From the NCBI RefSeq assembly GCF_044772865.1, contig NZ_CP173029.1, positions 3,596,001-3,660,000 on the forward strand: a DNA stretch of 64,000 nt, written 5' to 3'. Below the pieces are notes generated by a model. The model had not been told where the DNA came from. It saw nothing but the letters and a program-made list of their open reading frames with translations, and ran no database searches. How positions within the stretch are numbered: the stretch's first letter is position 1; every line of letters starts with the position of its first letter. Position numbers and translations under genes: made by a program. Shown here in pieces: positions 9,330-17,729 of this stretch. Origin of the DNA: Algirhabdus cladophorae. Lineage in GTDB: Bacteria > Pseudomonadota > Alphaproteobacteria > Rhodobacterales > Rhodobacteraceae.

Positions 9330-10506
9330 CCCTTTGGACGGTGTCAGGATCCTTGATCTGACAAATGTCTTGGCAGGACCCTACTGTTGCTACCAATTGG
9401 CCTTGATGGGGGCAGAGGTTATCAAAGTCGAACGCCCAAAATCGGGTGATTTGGCGCGTGTGTTGGGGGCAGATCCAGCGCGCAACACAGCCAAGATGGG
9501 CATCAGTTTTCTGGCGCAAAACGCGGGCAAAAAATCCGTAACGCTTGATCTTAAGTCCTCACGAGGCAAGCAGTTGCTCAAGCAGCTGGTGATCACAGCA
9601 GATGTGCTGGTCGAGAATTTCCGGCCCGGGGTGATGACGCGGTTAGGGCTGGATTACACAGCTTTGAAGGCCGAGAACCCTAGATTGATCTATTGCGCTA
9701 TTTCGGGGTTTGGTCAAACCGGTCCGCGCAAAGATGATCCCGCTTATGATCAAATTGTGCAGGGCGTGTCTGGTGTTATGTCGATCACTGGATCGCCTGA
9801 AACTGCACCCTTCCGAGTGGGATATCCATTGGCGGACACCACGGGTGGTATGACCGCAGCGATGGCGATTGCAGCCGAGTTGAACGCCACCCCGCGCGGT
9901 GCGTTTTTGGACGTCTCCATGACGGATGCGGTTGTGTCGGCTATGGGCTGGGTGGTCTCGAACCACTTGATTGGCGGTGTTGAACCCGCGGCCCATGGCA
10001 ATGAAAATACCACGTCGGCGCCTTCGGGGACTTTTGCGACCGCCGATCAACCGATTAACATCGCGGCTAATCGGGATGAGCAGTGGGAGGCTCTGGCCAA
10101 ATACCTCGGGCGTTCCGATCTTTTGCATGATCCGGCCTATCTGACCCGCGAGGATCGCAAGGCCAACCGTCATAGATTAAGGGCAGAGTTAGAGACTGTT
10201 TTGACCACCAAACCGGCTGAGGTTTGGGTGAGTGCGCTTAACGCTCTTGGTGTTCCAGCGGGGCCTGTTCTAAGTGTGGCGCAGGTCCTTGTGGACCCGC
10301 AGTTAAGGGATCGTGGCATGATTGCTGATCTGCCCTTGGGCAAGGAACAGATCCAAGTGACCTCTACGCCTGTTATTGTGGACGGGATCAGGCCAGTGCC
10401 GCAATCGCCCCCGCCTGCCTTGGGACAGCACAATGCCGAGGTTTGGGCACAGGTAGGCTTGTCCGAGGATGAGATCGCAACGCTGCGACAGGAGGGTGTG
10501 ATATGA
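9319..10506 (+). CDS. CaiB/BaiF (class III) CoA transferase
   Basis: A 395-residue family III CoA transferase. The start at 9319 gives the standard opening MGTNPLDGVRILDLTNVLAGPY and overlaps tctA by 11 nt. Conserved features include ADVLVENFRPGVM near residue 95, an ISGFGQTGP block and the AYDQIVQG segment, which holds the Asp that forms the acyl anhydride in this family. Downstream, coupled by a 4-nt overlap, is a citrate-synthase-type lyase. I infer transfer of CoA from succinyl-CoA or acetyl-CoA to the imported acid, perhaps citrate, but substrate specificity cannot be read from sequence. Confidence 0.85.
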   Translation: MGTNPLDGVRILDLTNVLAGPYCCYQLALMGAEVIKVERPKSGDLARVLGADPARNTAKMGISFLAQNAGKKSVTLDLKSSRGKQLLKQLVITADVLVENFRPGVMTRLGLDYTALKAENPRLIYCAISGFGQTGPRKDDPAYDQIVQGVSGVMSITGSPETAPFRVGYPLADTTGGMTAAMAIAAELNATPRGAFLDVSMTDAVVSAMGWVVSNHLIGGVEPAAHGNENTTSAPSGTFATADQPINIAANRDEQWEALAKYLGRSDLLHDPAYLTREDRKANRHRLRAELETVLTTKPAEVWVSALNALGVPAGPVLSVAQVLVDPQLRDRGMIADLPLGKEQIQVTSTPVIVDGIRPVPQSPPPALGQHNAEVWAQVGLSEDEIATLRQEGVI

Positions 10507-11270
10507 CCGATGTGTCCGATTGGTGGCGTACCTCGATTATTGAAATGGAGCCGGGTAAAATTCATTTGCGCGGCCACCCGATCCAAGACCTGATTGGCAC
10601 GCGCAGTTTTTCAGAAATGATTTGGATGATGGTGCGGGGTGATATGCCTTCGCCTGCCCAGTCCAAGCTGTTTGAAGCGGCCCTCGTGGCTGCTGTGGAT
10701 CATGGGCCCCAGGCCCCGTCCATTGCAGCCGCACGTATGGCTGTCACCTGTGGATTGCCATTGAACAATGCGATGGCCAGTGCAGTGAATATGTTGGGTG
10801 ATGTCCACGGAGGTGCCGGTGAGCAAGCCGTTGAAATGTATCACCACATTCAAGAGTTTGACGGTGATCTTGCTGCGGCTTTGGATGATTGGATGGCTTT
10901 ACGCGGCAAAATCATCCCCGGTTTTGGGCACCGGTTTCACACCCCCATTGATCCGCGCGCCCCAAGATTGATGACCTTGGTCGAAGAGGCGGTAAAAGCA
11001 GATGCCTGTTGCGGTGCGTTTTTAGCCATAGCGCGGGGCGTTGAAAATGAATTGGCCGTTCGTAAAAACCGCCCGATTCCAATGAACATCGATGGGGCGA
11101 CAGCGGTGATTTACGCCGAGTTAGGGTTTGCCCCCCCGCTGGCCCGTGGCCTTTTTTGTCTGTCCAGATCAGTTGGAATTCTGGCCCATTCCTGGGAACA
11201 GATGCAACAAGGCGGCCGCAACAAAGGCCCGACCCCACCCCACTACCGCTGGACCTACGATAAACCGTAG
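10503..11270 (+). CDS. Citrate-synthase-family lyase, probable citryl-CoA lyase
   Basis: A 255-residue protein, much shorter than citrate synthase (about 430). It matches the citryl-CoA lyase branch: HGGAGEQAVEMY near residue 100, GFGHRFHTPIDPRAPRL near residue 140 and the Asp region NIDGATAVIYAELGF. These hold the His and Asp catalytic residues of the fold. The known reaction is citryl-CoA to acetyl-CoA plus oxaloacetate. Coupling to the CoA transferase (ATGA overlap) and the TctCBA transporter fits a citrate or homologous acid degradation path that feeds the TCA cycle. The gene ends the operon. Confidence 0.8.
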   Translation: MTDVSDWWRTSIIEMEPGKIHLRGHPIQDLIGTRSFSEMIWMMVRGDMPSPAQSKLFEAALVAAVDHGPQAPSIAAARMAVTCGLPLNNAMASAVNMLGDVHGGAGEQAVEMYHHIQEFDGDLAAALDDWMALRGKIIPGFGHRFHTPIDPRAPRLMTLVEEAVKADACCGAFLAIARGVENELAVRKNRPIPMNIDGATAVIYAELGFAPPLARGLFCLSRSVGILAHSWEQMQQGGRNKGPTPPHYRWTYDKP

Positions 11271-11793
11271 TGTCCAATACCAGATAGGCTGATGACCAAG
11301 AAGCATCCTGTTCTATATTTTTGTCATTAACGCATAAGAGTGCAGTTCTTTGAAATAGCGGCCAAAAAAAACGTACTTAAAGATTTGATTTTATTATATT
11401 TTTTCACACCAAGAATTTCGAAACTCATATCTCTACGATGTGTACTCTTAACCTTGCAGATCTGGCGTGTTGCAGCCGCCCAAAGCAGACCTTTGCTTTG
11501 CAATACATAGGCGTCTTCTCAGCGGACAAAGGGTGAATTCGCTGCGTTTGCGCAAGAGGCTGCTTTCGTGCGCTTTCCGGACCTTCACTTTGGAGGGCAC
11601 ACGAGTTGCACACCTCCAGTGGTTACGACCTTGGTCCAGTGAGACAGTCTGTCCATTCCTCCAAAAAGTCGCGAAGCTTTCGACTCGCGGTCAATGGCCA
11701 ATAGCCATCTCTGGAAGAGATGCAGGGTGAGTAGTATTGGCAAGGACGACGATTAGAAGTGTGGGACGTTTTCCGCCCCACACAGCGTATTCA
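11271..11793. other. Non-coding stretch with repeat remnant
   Basis: About 520 bp without a convincing gene. It is AT-rich near 11360-11420. It contains the 20-bp sequence listed at 11328 and several copies of a short TTCGCTGCG-like motif near 11535. No terminator with a clear T-tract was seen for the upstream operon. Confidence 0.6.
11328..11347. repeat. 20-bp repeat, inverted copy at 27599-27618
   Basis: The bases here are the exact reverse complement of AACTGCACTCTTATGCGTTA at 27599-27618. A related unit (TGCACAGTTATGCGTT) lies just before that second copy. Repeated TTATGCGTT units next to a TGTCA start recall the ends of IS21-like elements. The pair lies at the two edges of the 11.3-27.6 kb stretch. 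Confidence 0.6.
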
Positions 11794-12150
11794 CTATGCG
11801 TGATGTTTCGGCATTTTCTGAAACACCACGTAAAGGCCCGCCAGAACCAAAGCCGTTTCGACGACACCGGCATTCCAGGCGGTCACAGTTTTGGTGAATC
11901 CGAACAGCCAAGGCGCCGCTACCAAAATCAAACCGTAGGAAACTCCCAGATAGGTCTGGACCAGGTAATGTTTGTTGTGGCCGTAACCCGCTGCGGTCAA
12001 AGCCAAGAGTCCCGAGAGAATGAGCAGTCCTGCATCGCCAACGAGGGCATTGCTAAGAGCCGATTGGCCGCCAAGAAGCATGAATGGCGACAAAATGAGC
12101 CAAAGCCCTAAAGCTGTGAAGGTCCATCTGAAAGCTTCACGATTTTGCAT
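11794..12150 (-). CDS. SPW repeat membrane protein
   Basis: A 118-residue membrane protein with four hydrophobic helices in two similar halves, each with a W-x-x-x-x-SPF / APWLFGF type motif (LGLWLILSPFML near residue 15, LILVAAPWLFGF near residue 75). This is the pattern of the SPW family, whose role is unknown; it often accompanies stress genes. It is the most distal gene on the minus strand of the groESL neighbourhood. Confidence 0.75.
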   Translation of the reverse strand: MQNREAFRWTFTALGLWLILSPFMLLGGQSALSNALVGDAGLLILSGLLALTAAGYGHNKHYLVQTYLGVSYGLILVAAPWLFGFTKTVTAWNAGVVETALVLAGLYVVFQKMPKHHA

Positions 12151-12173
12151 GGCGCGCTTTCCAATCCTTGGTT

Positions 12174-12455
12174 TCAGGCATCGGTTTCAGGATCCGCGAG
12201 ATTGCCAAGCTCGACGGCGATAGCCATTTCCTCGTCGTCGACGAGTCCATCACCATTTGTGTCGATCTCGCCGAACAATTCCTCGGTGAGTTCAGGATAT
12301 GAAACCTGAAGCTCAGCGAAGGACGCCATGCCGTCGCCGTCAGTATCAATTTCGGCAGACATTGCATTGGCGGAGAATGTGACAGATGTCACAAGGGCAG
12401 CTGCGAGAATTACACTCTTCACGTTTTTTCCAATCAAGGTAAAGCAATCCATCAT
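12174..12455 (-). CDS. Secreted EF-hand calcium-binding protein
   Basis: A 93-residue protein with a signal peptide ending near the ANA-MSAE region (about residues 12-32 in this frame). Two EF-hand loops follow: DTDGDGMASFAE near residue 37 and DTNGDGLVDDEE near residue 64. Each has Asp/Asn at positions 1, 3 and 5 and Glu at position 12, so calcium binding is likely in the periplasm. A GTG start a few codons in (VKSVILAAALV) would give a more standard signal peptide. No catalytic domain is present. Confidence 0.75.
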   Translation of the reverse strand: MMDCFTLIGKNVKSVILAAALVTSVTFSANAMSAEIDTDGDGMASFAELQVSYPELTEELFGEIDTNGDGLVDDEEMAIAVELGNLADPETDA

Positions 12456-12533
12456 GGATTGCGGTTCAAGTCCCGGCGTATTGCATTCTGCATTTGCGCA
12501 AACTGGCCCGCATTTTCACGCGGCCGTTATTAA

Positions 12534-12722
12534 TTACGCAAGGGCTTTCCTGGCAGCGTCGAGTTCGTATTTCGTCTTGATGTCGTCATTCGCTTTGTAC
12601 GCGGCCTCAGCAGCGTAGTAATGTCTCCAGGCCTGCGTTCTTTTTTCACCGAAGGGTGCGACTCCACAGCTGGCTTTGACGGACTTCATCTTTTCCGAGA
12701 TGGTATTAGTGTTGAGTTTCAT
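12534..12722 (-). CDS. Small helical protein, paralogue of the protein at 20220
   Basis: A 62-residue acidic/basic protein, probably all helical. It shares EKM-SVKA in the first third and a YxAAExAxxxxD...ELDAA..ALA pattern to the end with the 62-residue protein at 20220-20408. The function is unknown. A good ribosome site (AAAGGACA on the minus strand) precedes the ATG. Its presence twice in one region suggests a family tied to these stress clusters. Confidence 0.7.
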   Translation of the reverse strand: MKLNTNTISEKMKSVKASCGVAPFGEKRTQAWRHYYAAEAAYKANDDIKTKYELDAARKALA

Positions 12723-13060
12723 CGTGGTGTCCTTTCCTAGGCACTTCGAGAAAGAGCGGCGCGCGAAAGAAGAATTTCTTTTTTAGGGAACTGCCACTTA
12801 CGCGCCGCTATAAAACTCGAAAACACACTTCCTGCTGAATTTTCAGCGGGCAATTTCTAGCTAGCTTACATTCCAGTTTTCGACGCTTACACAGATCAGC
12901 TTGGAGCAATTTAGTGCTAGAAAGCGGAGCATTCAGACATTGTCTGCTCAGGGGGCAGAGCGACTGGAAAAAGTCGGGGCGTTGGTGCGAGCCGCTTTCA
13001 GAAATATACTGCTCGCGGCTCATAATGAGTGGTTCCAATGCCGCGAGCAAAAGTTCGCTT
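12723..13060. other. Non-coding stretch with inverted repeats
   Basis: About 340 bp between the small helical gene and groEL. It holds a 9-bp inverted repeat, AGCGGCGCG at 12755-12763 and CGCGCCGCT at 12801-12809. It also holds a hairpin near 12829-12849 (CCTGCTGAA, then TTCAGCGGG). These may end the groESL transcript or control the small gene. No gene is supported here. Confidence 0.45.
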
Positions 13061-14695
13061 CTACATCATGCCTTCCATACCCTCCATGTCGGGTATGCCG
13101 TGGCGGTTCGGCTTGGCGGGTTTGTCCGCCACCATCGCTTCAGTGGTGACCAGCAGGCCGGCAACCGATGCGGCATATTCCAGCGCGATCCGAACGACCT
13201 TGGTCGGATCAATGACACCGGCCTTCAACATATCCCCATACTGGTCCAGTTGCGCATCATAGCCGAACGTCTTGCTGGTGTTCTCAAGTACTTTTCCTGC
13301 CACGACCGAGCCATCAACACCGGCGTTTTCTGCGATCTGGCGCAACGGTGCCTGAAGGGCTTTGCGGATGATCTTGATACCCGCATCCTGATCCGCGTTG
13401 TCTCCTTTTAGCCCTTCCAGAACCTTGCCTGCATGGACAAGTGCGACGCCACCGCCTGGCACGACGCCTTCTTGGACGGCCGCACGTGTTGCGTTCAAGG
13501 CGTCATCAACCCGATCCTTGCGCTCTTTCACTTCGATCTCGGTCGCACCACCAACTTTGATCACCGCAACGCCGCCCGCCAGTTTGGCCAGCCGTTCCTG
13601 CGGTTTTTCGCGGTCGTAGTCTGAACTGGTCTCTTCGATCTGTGCACGGATTTGGGTGACACGCGAAGCTATAGCTTCTTTGTCGCCTGCGCCGTCGATC
13701 ACAGTTGTAGTGTCCTTGGTGATTGTGATCTTCTTGGCATCGCCAAGCATTTCCATCGTGACGTTTTCGAGCTTGATGCCCAGTTCTTCGGAAATCACTT
13801 GTCCGCCCGTCAGGACGGCAAGATCTTCCAGCATCGCTTTGCGGCGATCCCCAAAACCAGGAGCTTTGACACCGGCCACTTTCAGCCCACCGCGCAGTTT
13901 GTTCACCACAAGCGTTGCGAGTGCTTCGCCATCAATATCCTCGGCCATCACCAAAAGCTGCTTGTTCGCCTGCATGACAGCCTCAAGCAAAGGCACCATG
14001 GGGGCCAGAGACGTCAGTTTCTTCTCGTGCAGGAGGATGACGCAGTCCTCCAGGGTCGCCGTCATCTTGGCGGTATCTGTGATGAAATACGGGCTGAGAT
14101 AGCCACGATCGAACTGCATGCCCTCGACGACTTCGGTCTCGGTCTTCAGCCCTTTGTTCTCTTCGACAGTGATGACACCTTCGTTGCCGACCTTGGCCAT
14201 GGCGTCCGCGATCTGTTGACCGATAGCAGCTTCACCGTTTGCCGAGATGGTTCCGACTTTGGCGATTTCGGCCGTATCGCCCACTGGCCGCGACATTGCC
14301 TTCACCTCCGTCACAACGGCGGTGACCGCTTTGTCGATCCCGCGTTTGAGGTCCATCGGGTTCATGCCAGCGGCGACCGACTTCATGCCTTCCTTGACGA
14401 TGGCCTGAGCGAGAACCGTGGCGGTTGTTGTGCCGTCGCCTGCCTCGTCATTGGTGCGCGATGCAACATCCTTGACGAGCTGTGCGCCCATGTTCTCGAA
14501 CGCATCCGAGAGTTCGATTTCCTTGGCGACCGTAACACCGTCCTTGGTGATGCGTGGCGCGCCATACGACTTGTCGAGGACCACGTTGCGGCCCTTGGGG
14601 CCAAGCGTGACCTTGACGGCGTTGGCGAGCGTATTGATGCCCTTAAGCATGCGGTCACGGGAGTCCGTGCCGAATTTGACGTCTTTTGCAGACAT
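13061..14695 (-). CDS. groEL: Chaperonin GroEL, probable second-type copy
   Basis: A 544-residue 60-kDa chaperonin. It has VKVTLGPKGRNVVLDK, the ATP-site motif DGTTTATVLAQAI near residue 87 and the equatorial GGG region (VPGGGVAL near residue 412). The tail ends NRHGIPDMEGMEGMM, without the long GGM repeat of housekeeping GroEL, which suggests an accessory copy. It lies 44 bp after groES in the normal order and works with it to fold proteins in the cytoplasm. Expression is likely under the CIRCE element upstream of groES. A 353-codon frame on the opposite strand is a shadow. Confidence 0.95.
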   Translation of the reverse strand: MSAKDVKFGTDSRDRMLKGINTLANAVKVTLGPKGRNVVLDKSYGAPRITKDGVTVAKEIELSDAFENMGAQLVKDVASRTNDEAGDGTTTATVLAQAIVKEGMKSVAAGMNPMDLKRGIDKAVTAVVTEVKAMSRPVGDTAEIAKVGTISANGEAAIGQQIADAMAKVGNEGVITVEENKGLKTETEVVEGMQFDRGYLSPYFITDTAKMTATLEDCVILLHEKKLTSLAPMVPLLEAVMQANKQLLVMAEDIDGEALATLVVNKLRGGLKVAGVKAPGFGDRRKAMLEDLAVLTGGQVISEELGIKLENVTMEMLGDAKKITITKDTTTVIDGAGDKEAIASRVTQIRAQIEETSSDYDREKPQERLAKLAGGVAVIKVGGATEIEVKERKDRVDDALNATRAAVQEGVVPGGGVALVHAGKVLEGLKGDNADQDAGIKIIRKALQAPLRQIAENAGVDGSVVAGKVLENTSKTFGYDAQLDQYGDMLKAGVIDPTKVVRIALEYAASVAGLLVTTEAMVADKPAKPNRHGIPDMEGMEGMM

Positions 14696-14739
14696 GGTGG
14701 TATTCCTAAATGAAAGATGTGTGAAAGGGGACGCGTCGT

Positions 14740-15027
14740 TCAGGCCATAATGCCCAAGATGTCGCTCTCCTTCATGATCATCAGCTCTTCGCTATCAATC
14801 TTAATTTCAGTGCCCGACCATTTGCCGAACAAAATTTTGTCGCCGGCTTTGACGTCCATTGCGATACGTGCGCCTGCGTCGTCTTTTGCACCGGCACCGA
14901 CGGATACGACTTCGCCTTCCTGCGGTTTTTCTTTTGCATTGTCAGGGATGATCAGGCCGCCCGAGGTCTTATCTTCGCCTTCAATACGGCGGACCAAGAC
15001 ACGGTCATGTAGTGGGGTAAACATCAT
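14740..15027 (-). CDS. groES: Co-chaperonin GroES
   Basis: A 95-residue co-chaperonin. It begins FTPLHDRVLVRRIEGEDKTSGGLIIPD with the mobile-loop region, and has GEVVSVGAGAKDD and VKAGDKILFGKWSGTEIKID. It caps the GroEL ring during folding. It is the first gene of the groES-groEL operon, preceded by an AAGGAGCATTTCC ribosome site and a CIRCE-type operator 54 bp before the start. Confidence 0.95.
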   Translation of the reverse strand: MMFTPLHDRVLVRRIEGEDKTSGGLIIPDNAKEKPQEGEVVSVGAGAKDDAGARIAMDVKAGDKILFGKWSGTEIKIDSEELMIMKESDILGIMA

Positions 15028-15080
15028 GGAAATGCTCCTTTTCGGGATTTCCGGGTAGGGGTGGCATGCTTAAGGACGCA

Positions 15081-15107
15081 TTGGCACTCGCCACACCTGA
15101 GTGCCGA
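15081..15107 (-). promoter_or_regulatory. CIRCE-type HrcA operator upstream of groES
   Basis: The sequence reads TTGGCACTC-N9-GAGTGCCGA, against the CIRCE consensus TTAGCACTC-N9-GAGTGCTAA. The central GCACTC and GAGTGC arms are perfect and the 9-nt spacer is exact. It lies 54-80 bp upstream of the groES start, where HrcA binds in other alphaproteobacteria. HrcA itself is not in the window. Confidence 0.85.
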
Positions 15108-15326
15108 TGTATGAAAAATGGCTATCTTGATCGGTCTCTGCAATAGGTTGTTGAACTATATTTAGCTCAAACCTGCTTTTCAGAAATCGCGGCGTAGAAG
15201 GCTGTCTTACTTTACCTTTTTCCCACCAATCGCCAGCGCAGGCTTTCCTGCGAGGGAGTTGGCCGTGGCAGAGACCTTCGGTAGGTCGTGGTGCGAGCGA
15301 TGTCTAGACTGGCCGAAATGACGGGT

Positions 15327-15341
15327 CCAGTACGGTACTGG
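15327..15341. repeat. Perfect 15-bp palindrome
   Basis: CCAGTAC-G-GTACTGG lies 25 bp beyond the stop of the zinc-ribbon gene on the minus strand. No T-tract follows, so it is a weak terminator candidate or a protein site. The rest of 15108-15365 shows no gene. Confidence 0.4.
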
Positions 15342-15365
15342 GAGGACGCCGCGCGCCTGTGGGCA

Positions 15366-15578
15366 TCAGCGGCGCCAAGATGCACCCGGGCTGCCGGGAA
15401 CGGCGTTCCGCCAGGCGTTTAACCCCTTGCAGCGCCGACAGATCCGTTCCCCAAAGCCTTCACTCCAGAAAACAGCATCGCATCTCAGACAAGGACGCTC
15501 TCGTGGTACGTCGCCAAAGGCCCTTCCGCGGGCGATGTCCGAAAATGCTACGTCGACCGAGGTTTTGTTCGTGATCAT
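15366..15578 (-). CDS. Small zinc-ribbon protein
   Basis: A 70-residue protein with two Cys pairs, CLRC near residue 30 and CRRC near residue 47, separated by FWSEGFGER. This is a compact four-cysteine zinc ribbon found in small proteins of alphaproteobacterial accessory regions. The DNA or RNA target is unknown. Its start overlaps the end of the gene upstream by 4 nt (ATGA), so the two are probably co-translated. Confidence 0.65.
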   Translation of the reverse strand: MITNKTSVDVAFSDIARGRAFGDVPRERPCLRCDAVFWSEGFGERICRRCKGLNAWRNAVPGSPGASWRR

Positions 15579-16108
15579 GTTAAATCCGCGCTGACTTCCG
15601 TGCGCATAGCCGACGTCCCTGTCGGTCGTGGAGACATGCCCTCGTTTTCATCAGCATGGATTGACGCAATGTCACGTGCACCTTGTCGCGCCGGGTCCCG
15701 GTCAAGGACATCCCTCTCAGACTGGGGCGTCCTGAGCCCCGAATAGAGATGCCGCAAATGTGCTGCAGAGACCCCGTCAGCCTCCATCACGAGGCGCACC
15801 ATCGGATCAGCCAGCATTTCCTCAAGGAAGAAGTCGGACAACGCTCTGCCTGTCAGCTTGTCCTTGGCGCGGGCATGGTCCAGATCGGCAAGGGAAACGG
15901 TCAGAGACTGCGCAAGCCCCAGATGCGATGTCCGGGGGTGAAGTTTCACCATGACGGAGGCTTTCCAGGCTGCGGGATCCTGTTGATCCGGGGGAGAAAC
16001 CAATTCCGTTTCGATCTCGTACTCTCCCGCCGGAAGCATCTCGTTGAAGCCCGGAACGGTGAAAGGGCGGGAAAAAACCGCAATGGTCTTGCTCGTCAAT
16101 TCTTCCAT
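15575..16108 (-). CDS. Conserved hypothetical protein, paralogue of the protein at 18583
   Basis: A 177-residue protein. The first 30 residues (SRPFTVPGFNEMLPAGEYEIETEL) are clearly related to those of the 18583-18897 product (SNPFTLQGYPGDLPSGDYEV). Function unknown; the common unit looks like a small beta-rich domain. I start it at the ATG complementing 16106-16108, where an AAGG-type site precedes MEELTSKTIAVF; the frame is open further upstream. It is coupled to the zinc-ribbon gene downstream. Confidence 0.7.
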   Translation of the reverse strand: MEELTSKTIAVFSRPFTVPGFNEMLPAGEYEIETELVSPPDQQDPAAWKASVMVKLHPRTSHLGLAQSLTVSLADLDHARAKDKLTGRALSDFFLEEMLADPMVRLVMEADGVSAAHLRHLYSGLRTPQSERDVLDRDPARQGARDIASIHADENEGMSPRPTGTSAMRTEVSADLT

Positions 16109-16184
16109 TAGTATGGACCTTTCCCTTGTTGCTGTGGGTGGTCCGCGCGCCCGTTGAGAATGGGGCGCGTGGCCGGTGCAAATC

Positions 16185-16313
16185 TCAAGATGTCTTGGAT
16201 TTCGCTGGTGCTTCCTTGCCAACGGCCTTGGACTCGTTCTCTTTGGCAGGGGTTTTCGCAGGCTTCAGCTTCATTGCGGCCGCAGCCCTGGCAGTCAGGT
16301 CCTTGAAGGACAT
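16185..16313 (-). CDS. Small basic Lys/Ala-rich protein (42 aa)
   Basis: A 42-codon frame starting MSFKDLTARAAAAMKLKPAK and ending AKSKTS. It is rich in lysine and alanine, probably unfolded or helical and possibly nucleic-acid binding. It fits the intergenic space on the same strand as its neighbours. The composition is like small proteins often found beside stress genes. Function unknown. Confidence 0.55.
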   Translation of the reverse strand: MSFKDLTARAAAAMKLKPAKTPAKENESKAVGKEAPAKSKTS

Positions 16314-16445
16314 ATCATTGATCCTTTGATTGGCCGGCGCCAACTCCTCATCCATGTCGGACCGGGATGCTTGACGCCAGTGTTACTAATATGGGGATTG
16401 GCGACCCCGTTTACGATAGCGCATCAAAAAGGAAGCCAAGGTATG

Positions 16446-17252
16446 TCAGGCCAAATCATCCGTCCAGACCTTGAATTCCATCAAAGTGTTCTGACCAAAT
16501 GTCTGGGTCAGAGGGACATCGGCAGCATAGCGACCGCGCGCGATCAGAATTCTGGCAAACCGCGGCTTGTTATTCCGCGGGTCGAACATTTGCCATTCTC
16601 CAGCAAGGAATACCTCCATCCAGACGGCAAAGTCCCCTGGCGGATGAGGCAGAGGTTCACCGATGTCGCTCAGATATCCGGTGCAGTAGCGGGCTGGAAT
16701 TTTCATGCAGCGACACAAAGCGATGGCGAGATGGGCGAAGTCGCGGAAGACACCCTGTCGCTCGGCGATGGTCTGCGATGCGGTGCGCGTCGCCTTCGCC
16801 TGCATGGAGTCGAAGCGGACATGTCCGTGCACGAAATCGCAGATCGCCTGCACGCGGGGCCATCCGGGGTCCGTGGTCTCAAAAAAGCGCCACGCCTCCT
16901 CCGACAGAAGGTCGGTATCGCAGTACCGGCTGCCCTGCAGAAACACGAGGGTCTCGAAAGGCAGATCCTCGACTGCGTGCTGCTTCGCGTCAGGGGGCGC
17001 GGGATCGGGGCGGCCATAGTCGCGGAAGATGCCATCCGTTGACAGCGCGAAGTCTCCCGGCGGAGCCATGAGGCGCGTACACCAGTTGCCGAAGCCGTCG
17101 CGGTAGCTTTCGAGCGGTACGCTCGACGACGACACGAGGTAATCGGCACGCTCCAGATCACCAAAGTGCGAGTAGTGGACGTTCAGCATCGCGATCAGCG
17201 GCGTCGGCTGCGGGAAGCTGTAGCGCAGACGGCACCCGATGCTGACGCGCAT
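16446..17252 (-). CDS. Transglutaminase-like protein, apparently without catalytic Cys and His
   Basis: A 268-residue protein of the bacterial transglutaminase-like family: an N-terminal beta-rich domain, then the core with RQGVFRDFAHLAIALCRCMKIPARYCTGYL and DFAVWMEVFLAGEWQMFDPRNN. In active relatives these read GVCRDF and DFHAW. Here the nucleophile Cys is Phe (TTC) and the His position is Ala, while the Asp of FDP is kept. Protease or cross-linking activity is therefore doubtful unless this is a subfamily with another mechanism. I start it at Met20 of the open frame (MRVSIGCRLRY), which matches the family. Confidence 0.75.
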   Translation of the reverse strand: MRVSIGCRLRYSFPQPTPLIAMLNVHYSHFGDLERADYLVSSSSVPLESYRDGFGNWCTRLMAPPGDFALSTDGIFRDYGRPDPAPPDAKQHAVEDLPFETLVFLQGSRYCDTDLLSEEAWRFFETTDPGWPRVQAICDFVHGHVRFDSMQAKATRTASQTIAERQGVFRDFAHLAIALCRCMKIPARYCTGYLSDIGEPLPHPPGDFAVWMEVFLAGEWQMFDPRNNKPRFARILIARGRYAADVPLTQTFGQNTLMEFKVWTDDLA

Positions 17253-17283
17253 GGCTGACCTGCCACGACGAGAAAAATCCGCA

Positions 17284-17535
17284 TCACCGTGCAAGGATGC
17301 ACATCCCATCGGAGAGCCTTAAGCCTCGATTGTGGCCCCACCGGGTTCCGGATCGGTCGAGATTGGCGTTCTCCGGCAGATCGATAGCGATGCAACCGCC
17401 ACCATAGCTGGGCGCCTGAGCATCCTGCGGAATCGGCCCCGTGCCATCCTGCGCAAGCGCGGGGAAGGCGAAGGACGCGATCACACCGGCCATGAATGCC
17501 GTCTTCGCGATCAGCCTCGCGAGGGGATGCCTCAT
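17284..17535 (-). CDS. Small secreted protein with possible internal deletion
   Basis: An 83-residue protein with a clear signal peptide (residues 1-28, PALA-QD). The mature part has SYGGG, CIAIDLPENANLD, then GTRWGHNRGLRLSDGMCI. The pattern of a Trp-containing segment, a Cys and a P-E-N-A motif looks like repeat units of secreted proteins, with part of the first unit missing. I cannot name a function. Confidence 0.55.
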   Translation of the reverse strand: MRHPLARLIAKTAFMAGVIASFAFPALAQDGTGPIPQDAQAPSYGGGCIAIDLPENANLDRSGTRWGHNRGLRLSDGMCILAR

Positions 17536-17729
17536 CGCCGCTTGCTCCTTGGTGGACCAGAGTCCGCCGGTTGCCGCGCGAGTCTTCGATAGCCCAAGCG
17601 TGAGCGTTCCGGTCAGCCGTCGATTGGGCGCGGGCGGGTAGCCTCAGGAATTCGGTCTCGTTGGCATGCCTTCGTTCTCGGCCACCTGGATCGCGAAGTC
17701 CTGCGGGACTGTCGGATGAGAGCTACCGG

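Noticed and set aside
13652..14713. A 353-codon plus-strand frame
   Set aside because: It is antisense to groEL and has no recognised motif.
16176..17042. A 288-codon plus-strand frame
   Set aside because: It lies over the transglutaminase-like gene and a small basic gene on the other strand, which have family motifs.
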